This document shows, one piece after another, positions 22,844 through 29,948 of a stretch of 29,990 nt of DNA; position 1 is the first letter of the stretch; every line of letters begins with the position of its first letter. The translations under genes and the position numbers were made by a program. This stretch comes from CAYTTA01 sp964440655. Its GTDB lineage: Bacteria > Bacteroidota > Rhodothermia > Balneolales > Balneolaceae. The stretch is from positions 1 to 29,990 of the forward strand of contig CAYTTA010000027.1 in assembly GCA_964440655.1 (NCBI GenBank). Direction: 5' to 3'. The notes below the pieces were generated by a model, which saw nothing but the letters and a program-made list of their open reading frames with translations, searched no databases and was not told the origin of the DNA.

Positions 22844-24142
22844 TCAGGTGGTTACAAAATCATAAAGAGGATACTGTTCGCAGAGGGCGATCACCTCCTG
22901 CCGGACCTGAGTCAGAACGGTTTCATTCTGATGATCCTGCAGCACCCGGTCGATCAGCGAGGCGATGTGGCGAAAATCCTCTTCCCTCAAACCCCGGGTT
23001 GTCATGGCGGGAGATCCGATCCGGATGCCGGATGTGACGGACGGGCTCTGGTCGTCAAATGGAACCATGTTCTTGTTGACGGTGATCGAGGCGCGATCGA
23101 GGGCTTCCTCCGCATCATGGCCGGTAATCCCCTTGTTCCTCAGGTCGATCAGGATGAGGTGGTTGTCGGTCCCGCCGCTCACCAGGTTGTACCCCATCTC
23201 GAGAAAAGCCTCCGCCAGGGCGCGTGCATTCTTCCGGACCTGCTGCTGGTAGAGTTTGAAATCCTCCTGCAGTGCCTCGCCGAAAGCGACCGCTTTGCCC
23301 GCGATGACATGCATGAGAGGCCCTCCCTGCGTTCCGGGGAAGACCGCCGAATCGAGGATCTCTCCCCAAGTCCGCACCCGTCCCGAGATACGGGCGGTAA
23401 TGCCCAGAGTGTTCTCGGAATCCTTTCCGACCAGAAGCATCCCTCCCCGGGGGCCGCGCAGCGTCTTGTGGGTGGTGGTGCTCACCACATGGCAGTGGGG
23501 CAGTGGATCGTTGAGCAGGCCGGCGGCGATAAGACCCGCCGTATGGGCCATGTCCATCCAGAGAACGGCCCCCACCTCGTCGGCAATCTCGCGGAATGCC
23601 GGGTAGTCGAAATCCCGGGGATAGGCGCTGGCACCAATCGAAATCATCTTCGGCCGCACTTTCCTGGCCTTGTCCCGGACCTGGTCCAGGTCGATACGTC
23701 CCGTCTCCCGGTCCACTCCGTAAAACTCCGCCTTGTACATCAGCCCGGAGAAGTTCACGGGCGATCCGTGTGTGAGGTGGCCTCCGTGAGAGAGGTTCAG
23801 CCCGAGGAGGGTCTCTCCCGGTTTCATGCAGGCCAGATAGATGGCCGCGTTGGCCGTTGCACCCGAGTGGGGCTGTACGTTCACCCACTCCGCATTGAAA
23901 AGTTTTTTGGCCCGGTCGCGCGCAAGATCCTCCACTACATCGACCTCGCTGCACCCACCATAGTACCGCCTGCCCGGATACCCCTCTGCATACTTGTTGG
24001 TCAGAACCGACCCCATCGCCTCGATGACCGCCCGCGAAGCAAAGTTTTCCGATGCGATCAGTTCCAGGTTGTTGTTCTGCCGGCGTGTCTCGTTTTCAAT
24101 GGCGGACCAGACTTCCGGATCCTGTTCTTTCAGAGGGTTCAT
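22844..24142 (-). CDS. glyA: serine hydroxymethyltransferase
   Basis: A PLP enzyme that interconverts serine and glycine while loading tetrahydrofolate with a one-carbon unit. It has 432 residues. Seen: LELIASENFASRAVIEAMGS, NKYAEGYPGRRYYGG with the substrate and cofactor Tyr residues, VQPHSGATAN, the pyridine-binding Asp197 in WMDMAHTAGL, and the Schiff-base Lys226 in STTTHKTLRGPRGG. Start: the ATG at 24142 overlaps the rpiB stop as TGATG; the in-frame GTG three bases upstream is also possible. The overlap with rpiB implies coupled translation. Linked in function to folate metabolism (folC elsewhere in the window). Confidence 0.97.
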   Translation of the reverse strand: MNPLKEQDPEVWSAIENETRRQNNNLELIASENFASRAVIEAMGSVLTNKYAEGYPGRRYYGGCSEVDVVEDLARDRAKKLFNAEWVNVQPHSGATANAAIYLACMKPGETLLGLNLSHGGHLTHGSPVNFSGLMYKAEFYGVDRETGRIDLDQVRDKARKVRPKMISIGASAYPRDFDYPAFREIADEVGAVLWMDMAHTAGLIAAGLLNDPLPHCHVVSTTTHKTLRGPRGGMLLVGKDSENTLGITARISGRVRTWGEILDSAVFPGTQGGPLMHVIAGKAVAFGEALQEDFKLYQQQVRKNARALAEAFLEMGYNLVSGGTDNHLILIDLRNKGITGHDAEEALDRASITVNKNMVPFDDQSPSVTSGIRIGSPAMTTRGLREEDFRHIASLIDRVLQDHQNETVLTQVRQEVIALCEQYPLYDFVTT

Positions 24143-24588
24143 CACTTTTTCTTGTCCGTTAGCTTGTGAATTTTTTCAACCCGCCGTTCATGGCGTCCAC
24201 CCTCAAATTCGGAGGAGAACCAGGCCTGGAGGATCCGGCGGATCTGATTCTCATCCAGCTCCCTTCCGGGCAGGCAGAGCATGTTGGCATTGTTGTGCCT
24301 GTGGGCGAGTTCCGCGACCTGCTCGTTGTAGACCAGGGCCGCTCTCACCCCCTGGAACTTGTTGGCGGTCATGCACATTCCCTGGCCGCTCCCGCAAAGG
24401 AGAATTCCGAACTCATGCTCTCCCTCGTCCACTTTCTTTGCGACCTGAACCGCGTAGTCGGGGTAGTCGGCGGACTCTTCCGAGTGGACACCGTAGTCGA
24501 CGGGAAGATGACCCATCTCTTCCAGGATTTTCTTGGTCAGTTCCTTGGCCGGAAAGCCGGCGTGGTCGCTTGCAATCGGGATAATCAT
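24142..24588 (-). CDS. rpiB: ribose 5-phosphate isomerase B
   Basis: Interconverts ribose 5-phosphate and ribulose 5-phosphate in the non-oxidative pentose phosphate pathway. It has 148 residues, normal for RpiB. Seen: the N-terminal PIASDHAGF with Asp and His substrate residues, VDYGVHSEESADYPDYA, the active-site Cys65 in LLCGSGQGMCMTANK, and the conserved RAALVYNEQVAELAHRHNNANMLCLPGR. The start at 24588 (MIIPIASDH) matches the family; a longer in-frame reading from 24720 adds proline-rich residues and runs into the preceding gene. Its stop overlaps the glyA start. The homologous galactose-6-phosphate isomerase subunits are a less likely alternative. Confidence 0.95.
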   Translation of the reverse strand: MIIPIASDHAGFPAKELTKKILEEMGHLPVDYGVHSEESADYPDYAVQVAKKVDEGEHEFGILLCGSGQGMCMTANKFQGVRAALVYNEQVAELAHRHNNANMLCLPGRELDENQIRRILQAWFSSEFEGGRHERRVEKIHKLTDKKK

Positions 24589-24679
24589 CCGGTCCTCTTT
24601 TGCGGGTGATGGCATAAACGGTAATATCCTGAAAAAAACCATCAGGGAAAAGGGCGGAGGGGGATCCGGATGAGGTTTG

Positions 24680-25588
24680 TCACGATCCCCGCGCCACTCC
24701 CCGCGAGGTGGTGAGCGCATAAACCAGAAGGTTCACGCCCATCTGCAGGGAGGCCTCCACGATGCGGGCCGGATTGCTGTGAACATCATGAGCCCATCCG
24801 TCGGAGAGGTTGCTCTCGAGTGTGTAGAAAAGGACCATCCGGCCGTCTCGGATAATCGCCAGCCCCTGCGGCGGCTTGTTGTCATGCTCATGCACCTTGG
24901 GAAGACCTTCGGGAAAGGAGAAGACCTGGTGGTAGACCGGATGATCGAAGGGCAGCTCGACGAGCTCCTGGTCGGGGTAGAGCCGGCCGATCATGGTCCG
25001 GATCGAATCATCCAGACCGTAGTCGTCGTCAATATAGAGAAACCCGCCCTGATCGAGCCAGGAACGGAGGTTGGCAATCTCCTCATCGCTGGTTTCGATC
25101 GTTCCGTGGCCGGTGAGAAAGGCGAACGGATAACCATGCAGTTCCCGGTCGCCGAGATCCACATCGTCATACTCGGTGGAGACCGGCATGGGGAGATTCT
25201 CCCGGGCGAATGCAAGCAGATTCCGGAGTGCCGACGGGTCGTTGTACCAGTCCCCGCCGCCCCTGTAGCGGATCCGGGCGATACGGAACTCCCCCTGGAG
25301 GTGAGCCGTGTCAAAGGAGGTTCCGTGCAGATCCGGCCCGGATGATGCAGGCAGGACGGTCCGGAATGATGCAGCCATCCCGATCCAGGCGGCGCCTGCG
25401 GTTGCCCAGGGATGGGAGTGTGAGGGGAGAGAGGAGAGAGCGGCACCGGATGGAGGCGGACAGGTTCCGGAAGATGCCGGACCCGCCGGTACCGGGCGGG
25501 TGGCGGGCAGATCGGCCGGCATCCACGAGACAAAGAGCAGAAAAAGCAGAAACAATCGGAATATCAGATGCCGGCTGTTCATTGTCAT
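24680..25588 (-). CDS. DUF4159 domain protein with signal peptide
   Basis: A secreted or periplasmic protein of 302 residues (or 300 from the second ATG at 25582). A hydrophobic signal (LIFRLFLLFLLFVSWMPADLPA) spans about residues 8-29. A low-complexity Pro/Ser/Ala stretch follows. From about residue 95 is a DUF4159-type domain: FRIARIRYRGGGDWYNDPSALRNLL, FLTGHGTIETSDEEIANLRSWLDQGGFLYIDDD, and the later YHQVFSFPEG. DUF4159 is an uncharacterised domain resembling glutamine amidotransferase-like folds and is often found near MoxR/BatA genes in Bacteroidota; those genes are absent here. The start overlaps, as ATGA, the stop of the last of three repeated mini-ORFs. rpiB follows after 91 bases. 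Confidence 0.85.
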   Translation of the reverse strand: MTMNSRHLIFRLFLLFLLFVSWMPADLPATRPVPAGPASSGTCPPPSGAALSSLPSHSHPWATAGAAWIGMAASFRTVLPASSGPDLHGTSFDTAHLQGEFRIARIRYRGGGDWYNDPSALRNLLAFARENLPMPVSTEYDDVDLGDRELHGYPFAFLTGHGTIETSDEEIANLRSWLDQGGFLYIDDDYGLDDSIRTMIGRLYPDQELVELPFDHPVYHQVFSFPEGLPKVHEHDNKPPQGLAIIRDGRMVLFYTLESNLSDGWAHDVHSNPARIVEASLQMGVNLLVYALTTSRGVARGS

Positions 25589-25644
25589 CCACTCATGTTC
25601 ATTTCATCCCCTCAAGTTCATCAACATCATCCACTCATGTTCAT
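25585..25644 (-). repeat. three 18-nt mini-ORF repeats before the DUF4159 gene
   Basis: On the minus strand ATGAACATGAGTGGATGA occurs at 25644-25627 and 25602-25585, and a variant ATGAACTTGAGGGGATGA at 25621-25604. Each is a complete five-codon ORF (MNMSG or MNLRG then TGA). The stop of the last copy overlaps the DUF4159 start codon, and the true N-terminus also contains ATGAAC. Confidence 0.9.
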
Positions 25645-25665
25645 AACGCCCGCTCAATATCGGAT

Positions 25666-26652
25666 TTAAAAACCGGAAAAATCGGGACGCTCGATACGTA
25701 CATACACAGAATCGGAAACCATGCTTCCAAAGACACCGATCCCGCCCTCCACATGGTAGATCGCATTGGGGATCTCTCCGGGGGAGAGGGTGGATCCGCC
25801 CAGCTGAACCGACTGGGAGCGGACGAAATCATTGGTGTTGGAATCGATGGAGTTGGCCACGATGGTCTGTCCGCCGTAGAAGGCGACTCCGATCCAGGGG
25901 TACCGGAGATCGAGTGTTCCGTCCGGTTTGGGGGTGAACATATCATCCGGAGTAAGGCCGGAGGAGTTGTTGGCAAATTCATTGATATCGATCTCGTCGT
26001 CGCTGTCGATAACGTCCTTGTAGAATGGAGTCAGGTTCTCGTAGGTGGGGGAGTCGGCGATCGCATTGAAGATGAAGATCCTCTGTTGCGTGCTCTCCGA
26101 CAGGGGATGGATCGTCAGGATGAGCTGTTTGTTCTCGTCATCCACATCCTCGTCGCCCCCCAGCAGGTTCTCCTGGTAGATGATGCTCTCCCTGTTGGCG
26201 CTCACCGCGAAGGGTTGCGGAACGGTGGTCCGGGCGCGTACCTGCCGTCCGTCGGAGAGCTCCACTTCCAGGTGGTAGGTCCTTCCCGGTATCACCTCAT
26301 GAAGAGCCCCGGGTGCGGGACGATAGATACCCGGCCGCTCCATCTCATAGGCGTAAGCCGCCTCCGATTCTCCGGAAGGATCGAGAAGGTGAACCCGCAC
26401 CTCTGCTCCGGCAACCGCCGCCTCCTCAAAAGAGTACTTCTGATCGACCGGCATGGTGGTCGACAGCCGTACCGGCGGAAGAGGCTGACCCGCCTTCAGC
26501 CACGCCTCCACCACGACATACTCCTGGTAGGGCTCCGGCTCAAAGGGATCGCAACCCGCCAGTGAGCCGGCTGCCAGGATGAGAAGCATCGCCGCAAAGA
26601 GAAGCGGCGACCGGCGGAGAGGTGACAGGCGGGGCAATTTCTTCAGGGGCAT
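25666..26652 (-). CDS. DUF4249 family outer-membrane lipoprotein
   Basis: A surface or outer-membrane lipoprotein typical of Bacteroidota and usually encoded beside a TonB-dependent receptor, as here. From the ATG at 26652 it has 328 residues with a basic N-terminus, a hydrophobic core, and lipobox SLAGC with the lipidated Cys at 34. The mature N-terminus has YQEYVVVEAWLKAGQPLPPVRLSTTMPV and VAGAEVRVHLLDPSGE, followed by YHLEVELSDGRQVRARTTVP, matching the strand-rich DUF4249 fold. In-frame upstream ATG codons up to 26691 (start MTMMNEMTM) are possible and would lengthen the signal region. The function of DUF4249 proteins is not settled; partnership with the receptor is inferred from gene order. 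Confidence 0.85.
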   Translation of the reverse strand: MPLKKLPRLSPLRRSPLLFAAMLLILAAGSLAGCDPFEPEPYQEYVVVEAWLKAGQPLPPVRLSTTMPVDQKYSFEEAAVAGAEVRVHLLDPSGESEAAYAYEMERPGIYRPAPGALHEVIPGRTYHLEVELSDGRQVRARTTVPQPFAVSANRESIIYQENLLGGDEDVDDENKQLILTIHPLSESTQQRIFIFNAIADSPTYENLTPFYKDVIDSDDEIDINEFANNSSGLTPDDMFTPKPDGTLDLRYPWIGVAFYGGQTIVANSIDSNTNDFVRSQSVQLGGSTLSPGEIPNAIYHVEGGIGVFGSMVSDSVYVRIERPDFSGF

Positions 26653-26773
26653 GGTTTTAAACGTCATGGTCATCTCATTCATCATGGTCATCAGAACAAA
26701 GTCATCAGAAATCAAAAAGATCAAAAGTGATCAGAGAGTAGGAGTCCGGACACCGGCCAGTGTCAAACCAGCG

Positions 26774-29098
26774 TCAGAAATGGACGGTGTAGGAGAAGGA
26801 GGGGATGATGGGCAGCAGCGCCACCTCTTCCCTCTCCACCGGGTTCTTGTCGAAATCATACTGGTAGAACCAGATGTTCCTGCGTGAATAGACGTTGATC
26901 AGCTGGAACTGCCACTCGGCATCGGCAATCTTGAAGAACGTCCCTTTGCGGGTGAAGGCGATATCCAGACGATGGTAGTCGGGCAGACGCGCGTCGTTGA
27001 GCTTCTCCACGATGAAGGTCTCCCGGACCAGGTTGTCCCAGGGCATGTCGATGATCTGCATCCGCCCGGTCGGCTCGGTGTAGGCCTGTCCGGTTGCATA
27101 ATTGAAGATGGCGGTGAATTTCCACCTTCTGGAGAGCTCGTAGTTCAGCACCAGGTTCACGTCGTGCGTACGGTCATACTTGGGCGAGTAGAAACGGGCA
27201 CGCGCGGGGTCGTCCAGCACGGGCGCATTGAAACCGGGGAATTTCCTTCGGGTGACGCCGAACGTATAGCCGGCAAATCCGGTGAGTCGTCCGATCCGCC
27301 TCTCCAGGAAGACCTCCACACCGTAGGCGTGTCCCTCCCCGAAGCGGAAGAGTTCCGGGTAGTCCATGCCGGAGGCATTGACCACAAAGGGGTTGAGCTC
27401 AAACAGATCCCGCATGGTGCGGTAGTAGAGCTCCACATCGAAACCCCAGGAGTCGAACGGGACACTCTTGACGCCCAGGACATACTGATCTCCCCAGGAG
27501 GGCGGAACCCCGTCGTCGGTTGTGAGCCAGAGATCAAATCCGGAGAAGGCCTCGTTGGTGACCAGCGTGAGGAACTGGTAGTAGCGGCCGTAGGCTGCCT
27601 GCAGGCGTACGCGGTTCGACGGACGGAACTCCATCGAGGCGCGCGGTTCGATCCGCACGTAGTCGCCCGAGGAGAACCAGTTGCCCCGCACGCCCGCCTC
27701 CAGAACCCAGCGGTCGGAGGGCTGCCAGCGGTCCTGAAGATAGAACGAGGCGTAGGTGTTCTCGATCCGCTCGTTGAAGGTCACTTCGTTGTCGAACCGG
27801 TCGCGGAAGGTCAGCTTGCGGTATCCGGTCCAGAAGCCGGTGCTCAGCGTGTGATTGGCTCCGGGGAGATACTCCAGGTCGGCCTTGGCCGAATAGTCGT
27901 AGACGTTGTTGTTCCGGTCGAAGGGTGTTCCGGCAATCTCGAACTCCGGTGTATTGAAATAGCGCGAAGCGGTGAGGGTAACGGTTCCGAAGAGACGTTC
28001 GGAAAAAATGTGGCGCCAGTTGGTGCTCAGGGTCCGGTTCCCGTAGCCAAGCGAGATCTCGGCATCCTCCTCGAACGGGAAGACAACCCGGTCTCCGCCG
28101 CTGTAGAACGCCACGGAGAAGCGGTCCTTTTCGCTCACATCGAAGTTCACCTTTCCGTTCAGGTCCACGAAATAGAAGAGATCGGGAACGTTGTCGATCT
28201 CCTGCCGCATGGCGGCCAGAAGCGGCTCCAGCGTCGAGCGGCGGACCGCGAACATCCAGGATCCCCATTTGTGGGGGCCCTCCAGCATGGCGCGCGAGGC
28301 GAGCATGCCCACGCTCACCCGCCCCTGGAGCTCGTTCCGGTTTCCATCCTTGTTATAGACCGAGAGCACCGAGCCGAGCCGTCCGCCGTATCGGGCCGGA
28401 TACCCCCCTTTGTAGAGCTGGATATCCTTGACCGCATCGGGGTTGAAAGTGGAGTAGAATCCGAAGAAGTGGGAGGGGTTGTAGACGGTTGTTTCATCCA
28501 GAAGAATGAGCGTCTGATCGGGGCTTCCTCCCCGGATGTAGAGGCCGCTAGAGAAGTCCGAGGCGGCTTTCACACCCGGTAGCAACTGGACCGAGCGGAA
28601 GACGTCCGGCTCCATGACGGCCGGGACCTCGCGGATCTGCTGTACGGGCATGGAAGCCATCCCGATGTTGCGGCGGGCCTCCTCCTCTTTTTCGGAGGTC
28701 ACAACGATCTCCTCAAGTTCGAAACTCTCCGAAACCAGCTCAATGTCGAGCCTCAGTGCCTGGCCGGCTTCAAGCTCGACCACCCGCTCGAAACGGTGGT
28801 AGCCGATGTAGGAGGCGATCAGGGTATAGGTGCCCGGCTGCAGGTTGGTGAGGCTGTAGTAGCCGGAGGAGTTGGAGGTGGTTCCGCGGCCTGTTTCGAG
28901 TATTGCGATGTTGGCCGCGATGAGGGTCTCTCCGTTCCGGCTGTCGACAATGTAGCCGTGCACGGAACTGCGTTCCTGCTCACCGGCCGAAACGCTCCCT
29001 GTCGGAGAGGGAGTATCGGCAAGGGCAGTAGCATGGGGGGAGAGAAGGAAGGAGTAGAACAGAATAAGAGAGAGAACAGCGGGGTAGTATCGATTCAC
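26774..29098 (-). CDS. TonB-dependent receptor with carboxypeptidase-regulatory-like domain
   Basis: An outer-membrane beta-barrel receptor of 774 residues that should import a ligand using energy from TonB. In order: a signal peptide (about residues 1-28), an Ig-like CarboxypepD_reg-like domain (about 45-125; VHGYIVDSRNGETLIAANI and GYYSLTNLQPGTYTLIASYIGY), a plug domain containing EEIVVTSEKEEE, LLPGVKAASDFSSGLYIRGG, LILLDETTVYNPSHFFGFYSTF and YKGGYPARYGGRLGSVLSV, then the barrel to a terminal aromatic, VHF. It is shorter than SusC-type receptors, and the partner is DUF4249, not SusD. The start codon is GTG (29098). The DUF4249 gene follows after 121 bases. The ligand cannot be told. A long structured leader precedes it. 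Confidence 0.93.
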   Translation of the reverse strand: MNRYYPAVLSLILFYSFLLSPHATALADTPSPTGSVSAGEQERSSVHGYIVDSRNGETLIAANIAILETGRGTTSNSSGYYSLTNLQPGTYTLIASYIGYHRFERVVELEAGQALRLDIELVSESFELEEIVVTSEKEEEARRNIGMASMPVQQIREVPAVMEPDVFRSVQLLPGVKAASDFSSGLYIRGGSPDQTLILLDETTVYNPSHFFGFYSTFNPDAVKDIQLYKGGYPARYGGRLGSVLSVYNKDGNRNELQGRVSVGMLASRAMLEGPHKWGSWMFAVRRSTLEPLLAAMRQEIDNVPDLFYFVDLNGKVNFDVSEKDRFSVAFYSGGDRVVFPFEEDAEISLGYGNRTLSTNWRHIFSERLFGTVTLTASRYFNTPEFEIAGTPFDRNNNVYDYSAKADLEYLPGANHTLSTGFWTGYRKLTFRDRFDNEVTFNERIENTYASFYLQDRWQPSDRWVLEAGVRGNWFSSGDYVRIEPRASMEFRPSNRVRLQAAYGRYYQFLTLVTNEAFSGFDLWLTTDDGVPPSWGDQYVLGVKSVPFDSWGFDVELYYRTMRDLFELNPFVVNASGMDYPELFRFGEGHAYGVEVFLERRIGRLTGFAGYTFGVTRRKFPGFNAPVLDDPARARFYSPKYDRTHDVNLVLNYELSRRWKFTAIFNYATGQAYTEPTGRMQIIDMPWDNLVRETFIVEKLNDARLPDYHRLDIAFTRKGTFFKIADAEWQFQLINVYSRRNIWFYQYDFDKNPVEREEVALLPIIPSFSYTVHF

Positions 29099-29301
29099 GC
29101 CTACTGAACGTTAGATGATTGATGGGACCGGTTCCTTGCGAATTCCGTGATTTCTGTTGAATTCCGGCGGGTTCCGGTCTTGTCAGGTTTTCCTGTCACT
29201 CCGGCTGCAGGAGTGCATTCCGGAATGCAGGCACTGTTTTTGAGGGAAAATGTTCCCGGTTTCCCTGAGGCACGGGCTTGCCAACGAGTTGCCGGGGGGT
29301 T

Positions 29302-29372
29302 CAGACCCGGGATTCAAGCCACGATTTCCCTGCCGGGTCTGGTGGCCGGAAACCGGTGTAGACCCTGGCAGG
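29302..29372 (-). promoter_or_regulatory. alternative-hairpin leader upstream of the TonB receptor
   Basis: Three segments are mutually complementary on the minus strand. The middle one (29329-29341) can pair with 29360-29372 (12 bp, one bulged base) or with 29302-29310 (9 bp), but not both. This is the layout of an attenuator or riboswitch expression platform. No T-tract follows either stem and no known riboswitch consensus was recognised. Confidence 0.45.
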
Positions 29373-29381
29373 AAAAAGACC

Positions 29382-29413
29382 CAAAATTTACCTCTTTTTA
29401 CTTTTGACGGCAA
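29382..29413 (-). promoter_or_regulatory. candidate promoter for the TonB receptor cluster
   Basis: On the minus strand TTG (29413-29411), a 20-base spacer and TAAATTTTG (29390-29382) approximate the Bacteroidota -33/-7 pattern, the -7 box having one extra base. It would produce a leader of about 280 bases. Confidence 0.35.
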
Positions 29414-29432
29414 TAATATTTATATATATTTA
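29403..29432 (+). promoter_or_regulatory. candidate promoter for ssrA
   Basis: TTTG (29403-29406), an 18-base spacer and TATATTTA (29425-29432) match the Bacteroidota TTTG-N17-23-TAnnTTTG pattern except for the last base. It is the most AT-rich stretch of the window, about 135 bases before mature ssrA, which implies a 5' leader removed by processing. An exact TACTTTTG lies at 29399-29406 but lacks a -33 element. Confidence 0.45.
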
Positions 29433-29567
29433 TCGTTCTATCCCTTAGTGGATCAGGGATTCACGACCTCTGGCCGGTCTGTCCGGCACTTCAGACAGGC
29501 CTGCAATCCCGCAAAGCCGATCCACAACAGGCGGGAGCACACCTGCCTGACTGTTCGTTGAATTACT

Positions 29568-29936
29568 GGGGCTGTACTGGCTTCGACGGAGTGTGTGTTA
29601 TCGAGAGCTGCGTACCGAGTGCTTCCGATGGATTCTCGTAAATCGACCATCATGGATAAAAAGTAGTTGACAACAACTATTCCTACAGCCTGGCTGCTTA
29701 ATCAGCCCGGGCCGTTCCCTCAGGCGCATGTCTGTAAGCCCTGAGACGGAGCGCCGACTCTAACAGACTAGCAGCAATGTGCTTCTGCCGCATTGTTGCG
29801 AAACTTTAGCAGAATAGTCTGAAGTTGCCGTGTCATCGGGCGAGACTTCAGGCGAAACCTTAACAGATGACTACGTACGTAGATGCTTGTCGGTATGCCA
29901 TTTCGGACCCGGGTTCGACTCCCGGCAGCTCCACCA
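29568..29936 (+). ncRNA. ssrA: transfer-messenger RNA (tmRNA)
   Basis: Rescues stalled ribosomes and tags incomplete proteins for degradation. The 5' end GGGGCUG pairs with CAGCUCC before the terminal ACCA, including the G-U pair at position three that marks tRNA-Ala-like acceptors; GGCUUCGACGG near the start and the T-arm GGGUUCGACUCCC near the end are both standard. The tag frame follows UAGUU and reads GAC AAC AAC UAU UCC UAC AGC CUG GCU GCU UAA (29669-29701), giving DNNYSYSLAA, or ADNNYSYSLAA with the alanine carried by the tmRNA. It is the one-piece form, 369 bases with encoded CCA. Confidence 0.97.
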
Positions 29937-29948
29937 TTTAGAAAAGAC

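Larger units (their letters stand above)
29099..29567. other. intergenic region between TonB receptor and ssrA
   Basis: About 470 bases with no convincing gene; the short ORFs in it have no recognisable protein features. It holds two direct copies of GAATTCCG, a 16-nt perfect palindrome TGCATTCCGGAATGCA (29214-29229), an inverted repeat AGGGAAA/TTTCCCT (29243-29249 and 29260-29266), three alternative pairing segments, an AT-rich promoter zone, and a small hairpin just before ssrA (29528-29549). Confidence 0.8.

Noticed and set aside
22931..24169. 412-codon plus-strand open frame opposite glyA
   Set aside because: Mirror of a fully conserved glyA with catalytic residues; no recognisable protein features of its own.
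26972..28582. 536-codon plus-strand open frame opposite the TonB receptor
   Set aside because: GC-rich codon structure creates long antisense frames; the minus-strand receptor has full domain features, the plus frame none.
29214..29229. Attachment or recombination site at the palindrome TGCATTCCGGAATGCA next to a tmRNA gene
   Set aside because: tmRNA genes are known integration targets, but the insertion point is normally at the 3' end, and no integrase or second copy is seen in the window.
29099..29400. Cobalamin or other known riboswitch before the TonB receptor
   Set aside because: I looked for the B12 box, the thi-box, S-box, FMN and glycine motifs by eye and none fits; left as an unassigned structured leader.
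29147..29561. Small plus-strand genes upstream of ssrA
   Set aside because: Short frames rich in Pro, Gly and Arg with no start signals, crossing inverted repeats and the predicted promoter.
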